DNA from: Candidatus Woesearchaeota archaeon
Lineage (GTDB): Archaea > Nanobdellota > Nanobdellia > Woesearchaeales > JAHWHD01
Direction: 5' to 3'
Length of the DNA: 64,000 bases
Assembly: GCA_019323515.1 (NCBI GenBank)
Contig: JAHWHG010000004.1
Location: forward strand, 1 to 64,000
The translations under genes and the position numbers were made by a program. The notes below the pieces were generated by a model that had not been told where the DNA came from, ran no database searches, and saw only the letters and a program-made list of their open reading frames with translations. Of the stretch, positions 60,992 through 64,000 are shown in pieces. Each line of letters begins with the position of its first letter. Position 1 is the first letter of the stretch.

Positions 60992-61218
60992 ATGAGTACA
61001 CCTTTTCTTCTCACTTCCCTAATCCTATGCATTGGTATATAAACTTCACGATTATTTTTCTCAAGTACAAGTGTGTAACCTTGAATGTCTATTATATCAT
61101 TGTACCTGATTTTTACTTTTTTTCCTGAAACCCTGTCGTAATAAAACAAGGTGTAATCTATAGGATTTTCGCGTTTATCGTATTTAATCTTATTGATTAA
61201 ATCCTTGATAGTTTGCAT
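60964..61218 (-). CDS. DUF504 (UPF0248) family protein
   Basis: 84 residues. Family pattern: IKDLINKIKYDKRENPIDYT, LFYYDRVSGKKVKIRYNDI and the closing VYIPMHRIREVRRKGVLIWQ. A small mixed-fold protein of unknown role, often near RNA-related genes. It lies between gatD and gatE and overlaps gatE by 28 bases, so the three are one operon. Confidence 0.85.
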   Translation of the reverse strand: MQTIKDLINKIKYDKRENPIDYTLFYYDRVSGKKVKIRYNDIIDIQGYTLVLEKNNREVYIPMHRIREVRRKGVLIWQRKTMKH

Positions 61219-61230
61219 TTTAGGTGATTA

Positions 61231-62520
61231 TTATGCAATAAAAGTGTTCTCTTCAATCCTTTCTGAGATTTCACCCTTAATGTTCTCATCGTAAAGTTCA
61301 CGAACCTCTTTCTTAGTGTAATTGCTTAGTAGCCAAGCAAGCTTTATAAATGCTGTCTCTGTGGTCATGTCTGAAAAATTTCCAAGAACACCAAGTTTCT
61401 GAAGATCTCTGCCTGGAGAGTATACATCCATCTGCAGTCTGCCGAAGATAGTCTGAGGAGCTGCAACAAGGACTGTCTTTTTTGAGAGGTCTTCAATTGC
61501 TTTTCTTATCTTGAAATGTTCTTTTGTAAACTCATCAATCTGTGAAGTGGGAGCATGACCTAGCCCAGTCAGTTCAAGTACAAGTCCGTCGTAGCCCTTA
61601 TAACAAAGAAACTGGTTGGCGTACATGTTTGTATGAGTTCTAAGGATGCCAACCCTAATATTCTCCTTTATAGGCATTAGTCTAAGCTTCGAGTTTGAAC
61701 GATGCCTATAAGTTTTTCTTAGATAAGTTATTGTTCCGTTCTTATCAACACGGGCCCAGGGTCTTACATTAATAGGTTTGAATGCATCTCTTCTTGAGGT
61801 ATGAAGCTTTCTTGATTTCAATCCAGGAATGAGAATACAAGAGTCATCACTTATTGTCTCATGCATACAAATAGCAACTTCTGCAAAATCTGAATTTGCA
61901 GCAAAACTCACGGCACAGAATATGTTAAGAGCTGCATCAGTTGAACCTCTATCTGAACTTCTCTGGGCGCCCACAAGTATAACTGGTACAGACAAATCCT
62001 GAAGTATAAAGCTTAGAGCTGCAGCAGTGTAATGCATTGTATCAGTTCCATGGGTTATAACTATTCCTGAAGCGCCTTTCTTAATCTCTTTCTGTATCTC
62101 TTTTGCTATTATATTATAATGAGCAAAACGCATCATCTCAGACTGAATGTTTCTAATAAGCCTTGAGTGAATATTTGCAATATCGCTTATCTCTGGGAAC
62201 ATCTGAACAAGTTCTTCAGGTGTGAACTGTGCAATAACACCACCAGTCTCGTAATCTACCTTTGAAGCTATTGTCCCGCCAGTGTGAAGGATTGAAATCT
62301 TTGGAAGGCCTTTCTTAGATGCTACCTTTGGAAGTTTGGATTTCCTCTCTTCTGCACTCTTAACAACCTCAACTCTAACAACGCGGTCTTCGTTCAAACC
62401 AATATTATAACCATTTTCTAATTTAATGACTATTATGTCCTTTTCAAAAGATGGAACAAAAATACCTTCAATAATTTCGTCCTTTGTGTGAACACGTACT
62501 TTATCTCCTTGTTTTGCCAT
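61231..62520 (-). CDS. gatD: Glutamyl-tRNA(Gln) amidotransferase subunit D
   Basis: 429 residues. The N-terminal barrel (GDKVRVHTKDEIIEGIFVPS) precedes the asparaginase-like domain with both catalytic Thr motifs: ISILHTGGTIASKVDYETGG and VITHGTDTMHYTAAALSF. SSDRGSTDAALNIFCAV and LELTGLGHAPTSQ follow. It releases ammonia from glutamine for GatE. An AGAGGT site precedes the ATG. Confidence 0.97.
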   Translation of the reverse strand: MAKQGDKVRVHTKDEIIEGIFVPSFEKDIIVIKLENGYNIGLNEDRVVRVEVVKSAEERKSKLPKVASKKGLPKISILHTGGTIASKVDYETGGVIAQFTPEELVQMFPEISDIANIHSRLIRNIQSEMMRFAHYNIIAKEIQKEIKKGASGIVITHGTDTMHYTAAALSFILQDLSVPVILVGAQRSSDRGSTDAALNIFCAVSFAANSDFAEVAICMHETISDDSCILIPGLKSRKLHTSRRDAFKPINVRPWARVDKNGTITYLRKTYRHRSNSKLRLMPIKENIRVGILRTHTNMYANQFLCYKGYDGLVLELTGLGHAPTSQIDEFTKEHFKIRKAIEDLSKKTVLVAAPQTIFGRLQMDVYSPGRDLQKLGVLGNFSDMTTETAFIKLAWLLSNYTKKEVRELYDENIKGEISERIEENTFIA

Positions 62521-62556
62521 TTTAATACCTCTTTTGTTGAATTTATATTTTAATAA

Positions 62557-63303
62557 TCATAATTTGCAAGGAACATCAATAAATTCTGTATCAATATCAA
62601 ACTTTTCTTTTAACAAATCTGCCAAAGCCATAACTCCAAGCTTTTCTGTGTTATAATGTCCTGCAAAAATCAAATTGATTTTGGATTCTTTAGCCAATGC
62701 ATCCATGTGTTCCTTTGGTTCTCCTGTTATAAACACATCTGCTTTGCCAATAATGCTCTGGAATTCATAACCTCCTGCCCCAGATACAATAGCAACAGTC
62801 TTAATATTATCCCTCCCATGTTTCAAAAGAAGTGCCTCGGTTGAGAGTATACTATTGATTTCATGCAATAGTTGGTTAATATCTTTTTCGGACTTAAATT
62901 CTCCAATATAACCAAGATCAAATTTTGCAAAGCGTTCCCTAACATCTAAAGCCAATTTTTTTAGTAACTGAGCATTGTTTCCGGAGTCGTAGTGTGCATC
63001 TAAAGGAAGATGGTACGCTAGAAGAGTTATGTCATTGTCAAATAATATCTTGAGGCGCTGCTTTGCGATATTATCAATTACTTTAGGATTGAAGTCTGCA
63101 ATCAGGCCGTGGTGCAATATAATCATATCTGCCTTTTTCTCTACTGCTTTTTGAAATAATTCTAATGATGGAGATACTCCTACAACAATCTTGTTGACTT
63201 CTTGCTTGCCAATTATCTGTAAGCCGTTCAGGATTTTATCTTCAAATTTAGATATTTCCAGAAATTCATCTAAATAATTAATAATCTTATCCCTTGGTAC
63301 CAT
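62557..63303 (-). CDS. NIF3-like dinuclear metal-centre protein
   Basis: 248 residues. NIF3/GTP cyclohydrolase I type 2-like motifs: NGLQIIGKQEVNKIVVGVSP, MIILHHGLIADF, LLAYHLPLDAHYDSGNNAQL, VSGAGGYEF, DVFITGEPKEHMDALAKES and LIFAGHYNTEKLGV, giving the His/Glu/Asp metal ligands. The reaction in archaea is unknown. It ends 36 bases before gatD. Confidence 0.92.
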   Translation of the reverse strand: MVPRDKIINYLDEFLEISKFEDKILNGLQIIGKQEVNKIVVGVSPSLELFQKAVEKKADMIILHHGLIADFNPKVIDNIAKQRLKILFDNDITLLAYHLPLDAHYDSGNNAQLLKKLALDVRERFAKFDLGYIGEFKSEKDINQLLHEINSILSTEALLLKHGRDNIKTVAIVSGAGGYEFQSIIGKADVFITGEPKEHMDALAKESKINLIFAGHYNTEKLGVMALADLLKEKFDIDTEFIDVPCKL

Positions 63304-63405
63304 TTTTAAGTATTGAACATTAAATCAAGCTAAATATATAAGATTTTCTGCGATTTTGTTATTACTAAAAAAGAAATAATTTGATAAAATTAATAAAAAG
63401 GTAAT

Positions 63406-64000
63406 TTAACCAACAAAGCTTCTGTCCTTTTCTTCTTTAATCTCTTTTGCTTTTGCACGCTTGAAAGTGTCTCTTAAAGATTCATAAGCTTCAATCACTT
63501 CTTTTGTAACAGAAGGTTTTACCTTATCAAATGCTTTTTCAAAATGTTTTGATTTAACCTCCTTAGCTTTCATATCTTCACGTAAAGCAAGGATTGCTGC
63601 TTCTCTGCATAATGATTCAATGTCTGCGCCAACATAACCTTCAGCTTTTTCAGAGAGTTTCTTTATGTCAACGTCTTTAGCAAGTGGCATTGATTTTGTA
63701 TGAATTGCAAATACCTTTTCCCTTGTCTTTATATCAGGCACTCCAACATGGATAATCCTATCAAATCGTCCTGGTCTTAGTAACCCTGTATCTATAATGT
63801 CGGGTCTGTTAGAAGCTGCAATAACAACTACGTCGTGGAGCTCCTCTAATCCGTCAATCTCTGTAAGTAGCTGGTTAACTACGCGCTCAGTCACATGCGA
63901 ATCATGACTTAATCCACGTTTTGGTGCAATTGAGTCCATCTCGTCAAAGAAAATGATTGTAGGTGAGGTCTGTCTTGCTTTCTTGAACACTTCGCGAACT
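63406..64000 (-). CDS. Cdc48/VAT-type AAA ATPase, C-terminal part (partial)
   Basis: About 198 residues of the last AAA domain; the frame runs off the window edge, so the true start lies beyond. Visible: Walker B IIFFDEMDSIAPKRG, the second region of homology with Arg fingers (RVVNQLLTEIDGLEEL, ASNRPDIIDTGLLRPGRFDR) and sensor-2/lid EGYVGADIESLCREAAILAL. The tail ends EEKDRSFVG without the HbYX proteasome motif. Cdc48-type unfoldases extract and unfold proteins. Confidence 0.92.
   Translation of the reverse strand, partial: VREVFKKARQTSPTIIFFDEMDSIAPKRGLSHDSHVTERVVNQLLTEIDGLEELHDVVVIAASNRPDIIDTGLLRPGRFDRIIHVGVPDIKTREKVFAIHTKSMPLAKDVDIKKLSEKAEGYVGADIESLCREAAILALREDMKAKEVKSKHFEKAFDKVKPSVTKEVIEAYESLRDTFKRAKAKEIKEEKDRSFVG

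Overview
The window is archaeal chromosome, most likely from a DPANN lineage such as Woesearchaeota or a relative. The evidence is archaeal-type ribosomal proteins (L1-P0-P1, S24e, S27ae), RNA polymerase and elongation factors (RpoL, RpoE, Spt4), the archaeal GatD/GatE amidotransferase, TruD, an archaeal XerA-type recombinase, a Cdc48-type AAA ATPase and tRNA genes with bulge-helix-bulge introns. Many genes have a TATA box about 25-30 bases before the start codon and no leader, while operon-internal genes use GGTGA or GGAGG ribosome binding sites. The DNA is AT-rich. Lineage is inferred from gene content only.

Layout. 1-3.5 kb: tRNA-Gly with two introns, a Mth938-like protein, a PAC2 protein and a secreted beta-propeller protein. 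3.5-7.6 kb: XerA recombinase, two divergent coiled-coil/winged-helix proteins and a 1.29-kb gene-free, purine-rich stretch full of direct repeats and palindromes. 7.6-11.7 kb: housekeeping genes (METTL5-like methyltransferase, RpoL, AMMECR1, cis-prenyltransferase, transglutaminase-like protein). 11.8-13.4 kb: a module of two small membrane proteins and an Lrp-type regulator bounded by inverted repeats. 13.5-26 kb: ribosomal stalk operon, RpoE/Spt4/S24e/S27ae operon, antiporter, endonuclease IV, an Era-like GTPase cluster and a YchF-like GTPase.

26-49 kb is the remarkable part: two operons, each with a small DNA-binding protein gene ahead of a giant secreted protein gene and an uncharacterised convergent gene touching its 3' end. 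The first giant (4364 residues) has a signal peptide, a beta-rich N-terminus, TPR-like helices, long coiled coils, two GGDEF-like domains whose strand order appears permuted, and two complete Hanks-type kinase domains. The second (2387 residues) has a signal peptide, HEAT repeats, a JAMM-like site, a possible ADP-ribosyltransferase motif set, a nucleotidyltransferase and an adenosine-deaminase-like domain. I consider this pair the best candidate for an undescribed system; extracellular effectors for contact with a host or competitor are a plausible but untested role.

49-64 kb: metallo-beta-lactamase (RNase Z-like) protein, PHP and HAD enzymes, a secreted lysozyme-like protein, adenylate kinase, TruD, a six-hairpin glycosidase-like protein, a membrane-anchored transcription regulator, GatE/DUF504/GatD, a NIF3-like protein and the C-terminus of a Cdc48-like ATPase. 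Two tRNA genes here (Thr and Arg) are preceded by extra copies of their own 5' halves, each followed by a covarying hairpin, which looks like a small element that targets tRNA genes.
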